Shown here: piece by piece, positions 55,307 through 63,917 of the stretch
Numbering within the stretch: position 1 is the stretch's first letter
How the letters are laid out: every line of letters begins with the position of its first letter
DNA from: Sinobacterium norvegicum
Lineage (GTDB): Bacteria > Pseudomonadota > Gammaproteobacteria > Pseudomonadales > Sinobacteriaceae
Reading direction: 5' to 3'
Assembly: GCF_923077115.1 (NCBI RefSeq)
Contig: NZ_CAKLPX010000001.1
Coordinates: forward strand, 558,001-622,000
DNA length: 64,000 nt
Made by a program: the position numbers and the translations under genes
Notes under the pieces: generated by a model
Database searches by the model: none
What the model was told of the DNA's origin: nothing
What the model saw: the letters and a program-made list of their open reading frames with translations, nothing else

Positions 55307-56728
55307 ATGACCAATAATACGCACTCCGAAAGCTTGGACTTGAATGTTTTATTAGCCAATCAACAGCAGGCATACCGAGCTAATCCTGCCGCTGATCTCA
55401 ACTCCCGCATCCTGGCCCTGAAGAACCTGAAGCAGGCAGTACTAACAAATCAAAAAGCACTGACCGATGCCATGGCTACCGATTTCGGCCACCGCAGCGA
55501 GAACGACAGCATTATCGGTGACATCATGCCAATTGCTAACGCGGTTAACTATACCGTCAAGCAATTAAAGAAATGGATGAAACCCAGTCGCCGCCATGCT
55601 GGCATGCTGTTATCACCAGCCAAGGTGAGCGTACATTATCAACCACTGGGGGTCGTGGGCATTATCGTGCCTTGGAATTTCCCTATTATGCTGTCCCTCG
55701 GACCACTGATTACCGCTCTCGCCGCTGGCAACCGCGCAATGCTGAAAATGTCTGAGTTCACACCGGCAACTAACAAGGTTCTGGGCGAGATTTTGGCGGG
55801 CATTTTCGACACCAATCAAGTTGCCATTGTTGAGGGTGAGGCCGATGTTGCAGCAGCATTTTCTAGCCTGCCATTCGACCATATTATTTTCACAGGCTCT
55901 ACCGCCGTCGGTAAGCATGTCATGCGGGCTGCTGCAAACAACCTAACACCGGTCACCCTTGAATTAGGTGGTAAATCACCGGTGATTATTGCCGATGATA
56001 TTGATATAAAAACAGCGGTTGAACGGATGATATACGGCAAGTGCCTCAATGCCGGCCAAATCTGTGTAGCACCAGATTATGTTCTGTGTCCAGAATCGAA
56101 AGTCGACGCCTTTATCAGCGAATACTGCGCCCAATTCCAAAAAATGTATCAACAGTCTAACGACAACGACGATTACAGCAGCATCATTGACGATCGACAA
56201 TATTCAAGATTGGCCGATTGGCTAGAAGATGCAGAAACAAGGGGCGCAACGATAGTCAGCGCCGACGGCAGCAAACCCGACCAGGTTAAGCGACGCATCG
56301 CAACGCATTTAATAACAAATGTTAGTGATGATATGGCGTTGATGACAGGTGAAATTTTTGGCCCCTTGCTGCCTGTTATCCCCTATCAATCACTTGATAG
56401 CGCCATTGACTACATCAATAGTCGTCCACGTCCCCTGGCACTGTATTTAATGAGTCACAACACACAAACTCAAAACACAGTACTTAATCAAACTCACTCT
56501 GGTGGTGTCTGTATTAACGAAACAGTCTTCCATGTAGCCGCGGACGATGCCCCTTTTGGCGGTATTGGCCCCTCTGGTATGGGGCATTACCATGGTAAAG
56601 AAGGCTTTCTTGCCCTATCAAAAGCCAAAACCGTATTAAAACGTGGCAAAACCAATACAGGAAAGTTAGTATTCCCTCCTTACGGCACCGGCATTCAGAA
56701 ACTGATGTTTAAGCTATTCCTACGTTAA
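55307..56728 (+). CDS. Aldehyde dehydrogenase (coniferyl-aldehyde dehydrogenase-like)
   Basis: About 473 residues. NAD(P)-dependent ALDH with PLGVVGIIVPWNFPIMLSLGPLITALAAGNRAMLKMSE (about 103-140), FTGSTAVGKHVMRAAANNLTPVTLELGGKSPVII (Glu in the ELGGKSP motif, about 210) and the catalytic Cys in CLNAGQICVAPDYV (about 246-259). C-terminal FKGIGPSGMGHYHGKEGF-type ending fits the CALDH/ALDH3 group. It is divergent from the eut operon; the ATG at 55307 has AGAG upstream, whereas the TTG at 55274 would add residues without a good ribosome binding site. Confidence 0.88.
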   Translation: MTNNTHSESLDLNVLLANQQQAYRANPAADLNSRILALKNLKQAVLTNQKALTDAMATDFGHRSENDSIIGDIMPIANAVNYTVKQLKKWMKPSRRHAGMLLSPAKVSVHYQPLGVVGIIVPWNFPIMLSLGPLITALAAGNRAMLKMSEFTPATNKVLGEILAGIFDTNQVAIVEGEADVAAAFSSLPFDHIIFTGSTAVGKHVMRAAANNLTPVTLELGGKSPVIIADDIDIKTAVERMIYGKCLNAGQICVAPDYVLCPESKVDAFISEYCAQFQKMYQQSNDNDDYSSIIDDRQYSRLADWLEDAETRGATIVSADGSKPDQVKRRIATHLITNVSDDMALMTGEIFGPLLPVIPYQSLDSAIDYINSRPRPLALYLMSHNTQTQNTVLNQTHSGGVCINETVFHVAADDAPFGGIGPSGMGHYHGKEGFLALSKAKTVLKRGKTNTGKLVFPPYGTGIQKLMFKLFLR

Positions 56729-56744
56729 ACAAACATCAAAAATT

Positions 56745-56772
56745 GGCTGCCTATGGCAGCCTTATTTTTTTT
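56745..56772 (+). terminator. Rho-independent terminator after the aldehyde dehydrogenase
   Basis: GGCTGCC-TAT-GGCAGCC (56745-56761) then TTATTTTTTTT. A 7-bp GC-rich stem, 16 bp after the stop. Confidence 0.85.
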
Positions 56773-56786
56773 CCGATGAATATTTC

Positions 56787-57353
56787 ATGAATGTAGATAA
56801 ACGACAAAAAATTCTCAATACTGCCCTCACTCTGTTTGTCGAGCAAGGCTACCACGCCACCTCAACCGCTTCGTTAGCAAAAAAAGCTGGAGTAGCAAAT
56901 GGTACGGTTTTTCATCACTTTGGTTCAAAGAAGCAACTAATCAACGAGCTGTATTTGTCGATAAAAACTGAGCTTGCAGATAACATTTTACCGAAAGAAG
57001 AACCTGAACTACTGATTGATCAGGCGAAACTACTTTGGAACAATGCGATTAACTGGGCCATAGTCAACCCGAAGAAACATTTGTTTTTTGACACTTTCAC
57101 CCACACAAAGGTCATTGATGCAACTGTTCGACAGGAGGCTATGAATAATATTCTCGGCTTTATCTGTCAGATGATTCAGAAAGGGCAACAACAGAAAATC
57201 ATCGCCGACTTTCCTATCGAGCTGATGTTAGAAAATTGTTATGGCCAATATATTAATGCCGCCAGTTATTTTATTGAGCACCCCGAATTTTGCCAATCGG
57301 AACATCACCGTGATGCATCATTTAAACTGTTTTGGAATGCAATGCGGCTATAA
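56787..57353 (+). CDS. TetR/AcrR-family transcriptional regulator
   Basis: 188 residues. N-terminal helix-turn-helix QKILNTALTLFVEQGYHATSTASLAKKAGVANGTVFHHFGSKKQLINELY (about 8-57) is the standard TetR DNA-binding domain; the C-terminal ligand domain is not assigned. It starts 58 bp after the aldehyde dehydrogenase, past a terminator, in the same direction and may repress that gene through the palindrome at 55249-55266. No SD is obvious; ATG follows TATTTC. Confidence 0.9.
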   Translation: MNVDKRQKILNTALTLFVEQGYHATSTASLAKKAGVANGTVFHHFGSKKQLINELYLSIKTELADNILPKEEPELLIDQAKLLWNNAINWAIVNPKKHLFFDTFTHTKVIDATVRQEAMNNILGFICQMIQKGQQQKIIADFPIELMLENCYGQYINAASYFIEHPEFCQSEHHRDASFKLFWNAMRL

Positions 57354-57360
57354 TAGCTCA

Positions 57361-59367
57361 CTAGTGACTGTGTGTATAAATACGATAACGCTCTCTTATT
57401 TCTCTGACATAGGCCACCGGTTCTTCCCCTCTGACATAACCATATCGTGCTTGTTTATAGTATTTGGGGTCACCCAACAACAACATGGCCTGCTCTACGT
57501 TTCCCTCCCATATTTCATCGTTGAGCCCCCTCTTGCGGGCCAACGCCATAGCATCTCTAATATGACCGTGACCTGCATTGTATGCCGCCAGTGTAAACCA
57601 GAGTTTCTCCGATGATAGCTTGACCGTAGGGAAACGGTCATACAGCCATCGTAAATGCTTCGACGCCACAATAATTGACTGTTCTGGGTCATACAATTTG
57701 GTAACGCCATAAGATCTACCCGTCCTTGGCATCACCTGCATCAAGCCTTTCGCCCCCTTATGACTGGTGGCCTTGGCATTAAAACGACTTTCTTGAAACG
57801 CTTGCGCTGCCAACAAGCGCCAATCGTATTGGTATAAATCCGCATACTTCTTAAACAAATCATCATAGGGTGAAAGCGGCTGTCCCTCGACAACCTCGGT
57901 TGGGACATTCTTAGCCTTAACTTTTTCGAAATATTGCTTATATAAAATATTATAGTTTTTACCGCGGTATTCTTTTTTAATAAAACTATTCAGAGCTTGA
58001 TTAAATTCATCATCTTTACTGTGATACCAAACGTGGGGCAAAGGTTCCTCACTCAGAGGTTTAAGCGTCACGTCAGGGTAAACGACTGCGATTAATTTAG
58101 CGAAATGCCCATTCACCACGGTCGAGGGGTAAAAACCTTGCATCACTCGATAGGCTAGCGAGCCCGATGAACTCAGCGGTACACCATCAACTTGATAGCC
58201 CATATTCAGCAATGATTCGACATAGGCACTTTTCGGGTTCAAAGCAACAATTGGATTTTCAATATCATCCTTAGACAACAAAAACGGCTTACTGTAAAGA
58301 TAGGTATCTGTCGCTTGCATTGTTGCAGAGCGCTCATTGGTTGGCCGCAAACCAGCAGCAACAATGTCAACATCACCCTCGGCAAGGGCTGAAAACAATT
58401 TCTCTAGATTATCGACCAGCATGACACGGATCTCTAAACCATTCTGCTTGGCAAACATATGCAACAAGTCATATTCAAAGCCCTCATGATACCCCTGCGT
58501 CATATAATAAGTCGTTGGGCTGTTAAAGGTAGCAATCCGCAAGACACCTGACTGCTTGATTTGCTGCCAGCCTCGTTGTTCCTTGGGGTAAAACAACAGA
58601 TCAGATGAGATTAAAAACTGATTGAGCACCTCTTTAAACGCAGGGGATTGCTGGCGAAAAGCCCAGCCAATTTCCCTTGCTTGATCGAGAGAGCCGAAAG
58701 TCTGTAAACGTGGATAACTACTAATCAGCCCTGCAACCAAGTCATCGTCCATCAATGTAAATACGGCATCTTGCTCATCACTGATCCGGTCTAGAATCTC
58801 ATCTTCTGTGGTAGAGCCCTTCAGCAAAATAAGTGTGTAATCTGTTTTTGACAAGGTATCGAGATAGGATGAATCGACGGTGACTGCAAATTCAGAATAG
58901 TCCTGTAATACCTTCTCTCGTGGGCCTACGATGATTTCATCAACAAACATAAGAGGTCGGCTAAAATCTACCTTATAACGCTGACGTCGTGTTTCAGTAA
59001 CGGTGATGTTTGACATAACCAAATCACTTAAACCAGCGTCAGCACTGGCCAAGGCCGATGACAAATCATCATAGTGAGACCAGACGGGGGTCAGCTCGAG
59101 ACTCTTGGCAAAGGCATCAGCATAATCAAGGTAGGTGACAGCGGGTAAACCAGAGCGGTTCAGCTCTGCTGCATAATCGTTTTTGACCCCGGCAATACGT
59201 AAAACACCACGCTGACTAATCGCCGACAAATCGCCTCGATAGACCTCGTTAACGACAACCTTTTCATCCGTGCCTGCTGCAGCCACCTCCTCGTCGCCAG
59301 AGCAACCAAAAAGCATGACAACCAGCATCAGCGCTAATAAAACCAATGTATTTTTATTACTCGCCAT
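57361..59367 (-). CDS. Lytic transglycosylase lipoprotein with tandem substrate-binding domains (MltF-like)
   Basis: 668 residues, well above the 450-520 of MltF. Lipobox VMLFGCSG at the N-terminus. Two SBP_bac_3-type domains follow: the first about 48-258 (SAISQRGVLRIAGVKNDYA) and the second about 273-500 (IKQSGVLRIATFNSPTTYYMTQGYHEGFEYDLLHMFAKQNGLEIRVM). The C-terminal SLT domain has LAAQAFQESRFNAKATSHKGAKGLMQVMPRTGRSYGV (catalytic Glu about 545) and LAAYNAGHGHIRDAM. It cleaves peptidoglycan glycan strands; the SBP domains in MltF sense muropeptides. The stop is 4 bp from the TetR gene stop on the other strand. Confidence 0.88.
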   Translation of the reverse strand: MASNKNTLVLLALMLVVMLFGCSGDEEVAAAGTDEKVVVNEVYRGDLSAISQRGVLRIAGVKNDYAAELNRSGLPAVTYLDYADAFAKSLELTPVWSHYDDLSSALASADAGLSDLVMSNITVTETRRQRYKVDFSRPLMFVDEIIVGPREKVLQDYSEFAVTVDSSYLDTLSKTDYTLILLKGSTTEDEILDRISDEQDAVFTLMDDDLVAGLISSYPRLQTFGSLDQAREIGWAFRQQSPAFKEVLNQFLISSDLLFYPKEQRGWQQIKQSGVLRIATFNSPTTYYMTQGYHEGFEYDLLHMFAKQNGLEIRVMLVDNLEKLFSALAEGDVDIVAAGLRPTNERSATMQATDTYLYSKPFLLSKDDIENPIVALNPKSAYVESLLNMGYQVDGVPLSSSGSLAYRVMQGFYPSTVVNGHFAKLIAVVYPDVTLKPLSEEPLPHVWYHSKDDEFNQALNSFIKKEYRGKNYNILYKQYFEKVKAKNVPTEVVEGQPLSPYDDLFKKYADLYQYDWRLLAAQAFQESRFNAKATSHKGAKGLMQVMPRTGRSYGVTKLYDPEQSIIVASKHLRWLYDRFPTVKLSSEKLWFTLAAYNAGHGHIRDAMALARKRGLNDEIWEGNVEQAMLLLGDPKYYKQARYGYVRGEEPVAYVREIRERYRIYTHSH

Positions 59368-59590
59368 ATTCCATCCCTAACTATGCTACTCAGTTGCTTT
59401 TTTATTGCTGAGTTTGGCCTTTCTGTTTATACGATGACAATAATTAGCAATAAAAACAACCCATACAGCCAGTAGCAGCATTATGCCCAATGACTATCTC
59501 CATCAAATCGCTTACACTGGCGACAAATAATAATGAAAACGTTAGCCTAATGAGGGCGCTACTATTTTTACTCTGCTTCGCCGCCCTGTA

Positions 59591-60679
59591 TTGTTACTTT
59601 TATTACTCGCCAGCGTGCCATCTCTTGCTGAGCAAACATTAATTAGCAGTATTAGCCCTATTGGTAGCGGTATCACTAACGAAACTGACGCCGATAGTCA
59701 TTATACCGACTGGCTCGACATCACCGAACAAGCAATCACTGGCCGTGTCAGCTCTACAACCAGCAGCCTCGACCGCTATATTGCCCGCGAAGAGTACGAC
59801 GAGAACGCCGTGGACAAAAGTTACCTCTCCCTGCAGTTCATCCAAAACTTCGCTAAATCGGGCAACCATAACTTTAACGTTCGCATTCGTTCTCGTATCG
59901 ACATGCCTAGCAGCAAAAGCAAGTGGGGTCTGTTCTTTGACTCTGAGCCTGACGACTTCGACAGTTTAGAAGAGAAGGTGCGAGATAGTTTCAGCGGCTC
60001 TGAATCACTGGAGGATGCCAGCGATACAGCCACAGCAGGCCTGGTTTTCGATAACCAGCGCTCAATTTGGGATAACCGACTTCATGTTGGTGCCCGAATT
60101 AAATCACCTTTAGACCCTTATACAAAAATACGCACCAGCAGGGTCGACTACCTGGGCAGCGCCTGGACCAGCCGCTTCGGGCAACAAGTCTATTACTATC
60201 ACAGCGAAGGCTGGGGCGCTAAAACAGATATCAGCTTCTACCGCCCTATGGGCGCAAAGTATTTGTTTCGATTTTCTAACTCTGGTCAGTTCGATGATAA
60301 AGAAAACAACTGGAACCTATACCAGGGGCTGTCGCTGTATCAACCCATCAACAGCGATCGCCTTATTGAATATCGCTCTGGCTACGTCGTCGATACCCGA
60401 CCTAATTTTAAAGTCTCTAGCTATTGGGTGGCTGCCGATTGGTACCAACACATCTACAAACAGTGGCTTTTCTTAAAAGTAACACCTGGGCTCAATTTCT
60501 ATCGTGACAATGACTTCAAAGCCTCTCCCACGTTTCGTATTGAGCTAGAAGCATACTTCAGCCCTCATTCACGCAAAGATGTATTCAATGTCGCCGCACC
60601 ACTGCGCAAAGGTGACCTCACTCGTCAGCAAGGCTTATCGCGCGAGCAAGCTATTCCAGCGCTGCCAAAAAACGACTGA
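59591..60679 (+). CDS. Hypothetical outer-membrane-type protein, start uncertain
   Basis: 362 residues from a TTG at 59591, not assigned to a family. It begins LLLLLASVPSLAEQ, the end of a signal peptide that lacks the positive n-region if the TTG is the start. Extending the same frame upstream gives LLRRPV before it, but only rare starts (ATT 59564 with GAGGG 7 nt upstream, or CTG 59573) are available; ATG 59550 starts a different frame (MRALLFLLCFAAL) that closes within about 30 codons. The body alternates aromatic and polar residues (FNVRIRSRIDM, YYYHSEGWGAKTDISFYRPM, YLFRFSNSGQF, YWVAADWYQHIYKQW, ending IELEAYFSPHSR), typical of an outer membrane barrel. A start correction or frameshift should be considered. 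Confidence 0.6.
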   Translation: MLLLLLASVPSLAEQTLISSISPIGSGITNETDADSHYTDWLDITEQAITGRVSSTTSSLDRYIAREEYDENAVDKSYLSLQFIQNFAKSGNHNFNVRIRSRIDMPSSKSKWGLFFDSEPDDFDSLEEKVRDSFSGSESLEDASDTATAGLVFDNQRSIWDNRLHVGARIKSPLDPYTKIRTSRVDYLGSAWTSRFGQQVYYYHSEGWGAKTDISFYRPMGAKYLFRFSNSGQFDDKENNWNLYQGLSLYQPINSDRLIEYRSGYVVDTRPNFKVSSYWVAADWYQHIYKQWLFLKVTPGLNFYRDNDFKASPTFRIELEAYFSPHSRKDVFNVAAPLRKGDLTRQQGLSREQAIPALPKND

Positions 60680-61274
60680 CCTTGGCTTTCGGCTGCTTTT
60701 GCAACCCCAGCATCATTTCTACCGTGGGTCGATTAATACCGTATTGCTGCGATAAATCTGCCAGCATCACCTGCCACAGGGCCGCGGTCATTTCGGCATC
60801 CGCCAGGGCTCTGTGAAAAACACCGTGGTGATTTATCTTCTTTGCCGCTACTAAACTGGATAGCTTATGACTGGTCAAATCCGGGTAAATCCTTCTTGAG
60901 ATCAACAGCGAACACATAAAATCGGCCTCGCGCGTTCGGCTAATTCGTGCAAGCTCAGCATCCAAGAAACTACGATCAAACGATGCATTATGCGCCAATA
61001 AATGGCTGCCAATGATAAATTGTGCAAACGATGCCATCACCTCTTCATTTGCCCTCGCCGTTGACAGCATCTCATTACTGATACCAGTAAAATCCTCGAT
61101 AAAGCTATCGACTAGTACACCGGGATTCATCAACGACTGAAAGGTATCGACCACCTCACCATCAACCAGCTTAACTGCACCAATCTCAATTGCTCTCGCA
61201 CCCTGAGCAACAGACAATCCTGTTGTTTCAAAATCGAGTACCACCACGCTATTCGCCGACGGGTTTAATATCAT
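60651..61274 (-). CDS. DEDDh-type 3'-5' exonuclease (DnaQ-like)
   Basis: 207 residues. Exo I VVVLDFETTGLS (Asp and Glu, about 10-21), Exo II LLAHNASFDRSFLDAEL (about 93-109) and Exo III HRALADAEMTAALW with the His and Asp (about 155-168). Matches DnaQ-epsilon/PolC-like proofreading exonucleases or a separate nuclease; without a clamp-binding or helicase partner the role is open. Its C-terminal codons overlap the end of the plus-strand gene by 29 bp. Confidence 0.88.
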   Translation of the reverse strand: MILNPSANSVVVLDFETTGLSVAQGARAIEIGAVKLVDGEVVDTFQSLMNPGVLVDSFIEDFTGISNEMLSTARANEEVMASFAQFIIGSHLLAHNASFDRSFLDAELARISRTREADFMCSLLISRRIYPDLTSHKLSSLVAAKKINHHGVFHRALADAEMTAALWQVMLADLSQQYGINRPTVEMMLGLQKQPKAKVSRFLAALE

Positions 61275-61456
61275 CTCTCATCCATTCTAAATATGTACGA
61301 TAGTACAAAAAAGTTATCTAAACGCACAGAACAAGGTCGCTTTTATAATTAGACTTGTGTATAAAATAAACTAGTCATGTAAAAAACGTCACCAGCCATC
61401 TAAAATAATAACCACAAGCAACTGATTATTAAAATAAAAACAAAATCGGCGCCACC

Positions 61457-62602
61457 ATGATCACAAGGCTGTTAACACTATTCATCCCAAAACCAATTCG
61501 CGATGATCACCAGTTAATTAATCGCAGCTATCTACTCGTTGGCGCTATTCTCACCAATATCGCCACCAGCTTAGCCGTTTTGATCTCGCTGTACACCATT
61601 TTTGACCTCCCCGCCGGTAACGAGATTATCGCCAGGGACATCACGCTTTTCTGCCTATTCAGCTACACCTGTATATTGGTGTTGTTTCGCTTTTTTGTCA
61701 GCTATCAATTCACCGCCCACTTAACGGTATTTTTATTACTGGCCCTCGATTTTTATGGCGTTCAAATTACCGGCGGTTACTACTATTCACCCGTGGTCCC
61801 AATGCTGGTCATCACGCCTATTATGGCCTTTTTATTACTGGGGCTTAAGCCCGGTATTGGCTGGCTTGTTGTCGCTGTTATGTCTAATGTGGCGCTCTTA
61901 CTGTCGGTTGAATTCGACTTTGGTTACACTCAGCTAATGGAAAGGCAGCGCGACATTGAAATTCTTTCCAGCTATGTCCAGTTTATGCTGTACGTCATGG
62001 CCGGTGGCACGCTGGCTATCTATGAAGTCATTAACCGTCGCTTAAATCGACACCTGAAGGAACAAAAAGATCGCTTTGCCCACGAAGCTCGCCACGATAA
62101 TTTGACCGGCATACCCAATCGTCTTGAGTTGTTTCAACAGGCGCAACAACTGTGCAAGCAAAGCGATCTTCGCGGCAGTAAATTTGCCATGATTTTTATC
62201 GATCTCGACGATTTTAAGAAGATTAATGATCAATATGGACATAATGCTGGCGACGAGGTGTTAAGAGTTATCAGCTCAAACCTAGAACACAGTCTTCGTC
62301 GCATGGACACTATTGCTCGCATGGGTGGGGATGAATTCGTCATCCTGCTGCCCGGTATAGACAGCAAGCGTGATTGCCAGAGAACAATCGATAAAATAGA
62401 ACAGGCGATTGCTCACCCCATTGCCATCGACCATAAGACCACTGTCATTATGCAAGCCAGTATTGGCCTCGCCATCTATCCCGATGACAGTAGAGACATC
62501 GACCAGCTTTGCCACATTGCAGATCAATCCATGTATCGACAAAAAGATGAGCATCATCGCAACACGGCTGAAAACGCCCTCTGTGTTAATGATACCGCTT
62601 AA
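61457..62602 (+). CDS. Membrane-bound diguanylate cyclase (GGDEF)
   Basis: 381 residues. Five or six transmembrane segments in about 20-195 (YLLVGAILTNIATSLAVLISLYTIF, ITLFCLFSYTCILVLFRFFV, FTAHLTVFLLLALDFYG, VVPMLVITPIMAFLLLGL, WLVVAVMSNVALLLSVEF, YVQFMLYVMAGGTLAIYE) of a type I do not assign to MASE1-3, then a GGDEF domain with LTGIPNRLELFQQAQ, FIDLDDFKKINDQYGHNAGDEVL and the catalytic RMGGDEFVILL (about 291-301). The RRMD inhibitory I-site lies exactly 5 residues before GGDEF, so product feedback is expected. It makes cyclic di-GMP. The 181 bp upstream are AT-rich with no other gene. Confidence 0.92.
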   Translation: MITRLLTLFIPKPIRDDHQLINRSYLLVGAILTNIATSLAVLISLYTIFDLPAGNEIIARDITLFCLFSYTCILVLFRFFVSYQFTAHLTVFLLLALDFYGVQITGGYYYSPVVPMLVITPIMAFLLLGLKPGIGWLVVAVMSNVALLLSVEFDFGYTQLMERQRDIEILSSYVQFMLYVMAGGTLAIYEVINRRLNRHLKEQKDRFAHEARHDNLTGIPNRLELFQQAQQLCKQSDLRGSKFAMIFIDLDDFKKINDQYGHNAGDEVLRVISSNLEHSLRRMDTIARMGGDEFVILLPGIDSKRDCQRTIDKIEQAIAHPIAIDHKTTVIMQASIGLAIYPDDSRDIDQLCHIADQSMYRQKDEHHRNTAENALCVNDTA

Positions 62603-62603
62603 C

Positions 62604-63548
62604 CTACTCCCCGGCTGGCGCCAAACCATCAACATTGACAAATTGAACCGCCGACACACTCTCGCCACCCTCGCTGCCAAAAATATTCATTGGTAGCTGT
62701 TGCGCAGGTTGCGGTTGTTCACCGGTTCTATCAATCGATAAACCAGCAAAATCAAACAACGATAAATCAGCCAACTGTGAGGGGGACACATTTTTTAAGG
62801 CGGCAAAAATAACATCTAAACGGCCGGGCTGCTGCTGCTCCCAGCCCTGCAACATAGCCTTGATGTTCTGGCGCTGAAGATTATCCTGCGAGCCACATAA
62901 GTTACAGGGGATAATTGGAAATGCCTTCATATCTGCATAACGAACCAGATCTGCTTCCTTACAGTAAGCCAGCGGTCGAATAACGATGTTGCGTTTGTCG
63001 TCGCTCAACAGCTTAGGCGGCATAGACTTTAATTGACCACCGTAAAACATATTTAAAAACAACGTTTCTATCATGTCATCTCGGTGATGCCCCAATGCTA
63101 TTTTCGTCGCACCGATTTCCTCAGCAAAACCATAAAGCGTGCCTCGTCGCAATCGCGAACACAGGCCGCAGGTTGTCTTGCCCTCTTCTACCACCTCAGT
63201 AACAACGCTGTACGTATCCTTCTCTAAGACATAATACTCAACACCCAGAGCATCTAAATATGCCGGTAAGATGTGCTCTGGAAACCCTGGCTGCTTTTGA
63301 TCGAGGTTAACCGCTACCAGGTCAAATTTTATCGGTGCGCTGCGCTGCAGCCCCATTAGAATATCCAGCATGGCATAGGAATCTTTGCCACCCGAAAGAC
63401 AGACCATGACCTTATCACCCTCTTCTATCATCTGGTAATCGACAATAGCGCTGCCAGTAAGACGACGAAGTTTCTTTTGCAGCTTATTCAACTCCGTGGA
63501 GCTCTTTTTACCAGCAGAGCCTTGCGGCGACGAGGTTTGATTAGTCAT
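62604..63548 (-). CDS. ttcA: tRNA 2-thiocytidine biosynthesis protein TtcA
   Basis: About 314 residues. Thiolates C32 of certain tRNAs using a 4Fe-4S cluster. PP-loop [18 protein letters not shown] (about 47-64), cluster cysteines in [17 protein letters not shown] (about 123-139) and [12 protein letters not shown] (about 212-223), all conserved. The ATG at 63548 is preferred; ORF extension to 63611 (MVLSSRCC...) is cysteine-rich and unlike the family, and neither start has a strong SD. Convergent with the diguanylate cyclase gene, 2-bp gap. Confidence 0.93.
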   Translation of the reverse strand: MTNQTSSPQGSAGKKSSTELNKLQKKLRRLTGSAIVDYQMIEEGDKVMVCLSGGKDSYAMLDILMGLQRSAPIKFDLVAVNLDQKQPGFPEHILPAYLDALGVEYYVLEKDTYSVVTEVVEEGKTTCGLCSRLRRGTLYGFAEEIGATKIALGHHRDDMIETLFLNMFYGGQLKSMPPKLLSDDKRNIVIRPLAYCKEADLVRYADMKAFPIIPCNLCGSQDNLQRQNIKAMLQGWEQQQPGRLDVIFAALKNVSPSQLADLSLFDFAGLSIDRTGEQPQPAQQLPMNIFGSEGGESVSAVQFVNVDGLAPAGE

Positions 63549-63798
63549 AACATTAAAACACTGACAACAGATAGGGGTCGGCATTTTACAACAGCGCGAC
63601 GATAGCACCAAGTAAAACCCCGACGACTAAGCAAACAGCCTAAAAAAATCACAAACAGGGGGTTTATCAATGCGATAAATGGGCATCATAGCGATAACCC
63701 AGGTATAAACCACTATCTGACCGTGATTTTTGCCTAGAAATTTGGCCTAAACATGCATACAATAAGCCGCGCAAACGATATGGTCGAAGCGTAGGCTC

Positions 63799-63836
63799 GT
63801 CTTCGAAGACTGTTTTACTACCGCTAATACAGTCTT
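63799..63836. repeat. Palindrome and inverted repeat upstream of mdh
   Basis: GTCTTCGAAGAC (63799-63810) is a perfect 12-bp palindrome, and AAGACTGT (63806-63813) and ACAGTCTT (63829-63836) form an 8-bp inverted repeat spaced by 15 nt, sharing the AAGAC half. They lie about 80-120 bp before the mdh ATG. The 63549-63917 gap holds no convincing gene; a TACAAT-type -10 at 63757-63762 is possible. Confidence 0.35.
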
Positions 63837-63917
63837 GGCTGAAGGCATCGCGTCCCAACCCAGGGGCCTAACGTAGCCACCTCGAATCCCAACTTGCTAT
63901 AACTATAGGAATGTTCG

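Noticed and set aside
59385-59425. ACTCAG...CTGAGT inverted repeat upstream of the lytic transglycosylase gene
   Set aside because: Six bp arms with a 14-nt T-rich loop are too weak to support a regulatory call.
63667-63858. 63-codon minus-strand ORF between ttcA and mdh
   Set aside because: It covers the region with the palindrome and mdh promoter, and the translation is not protein-like for any family that I know.
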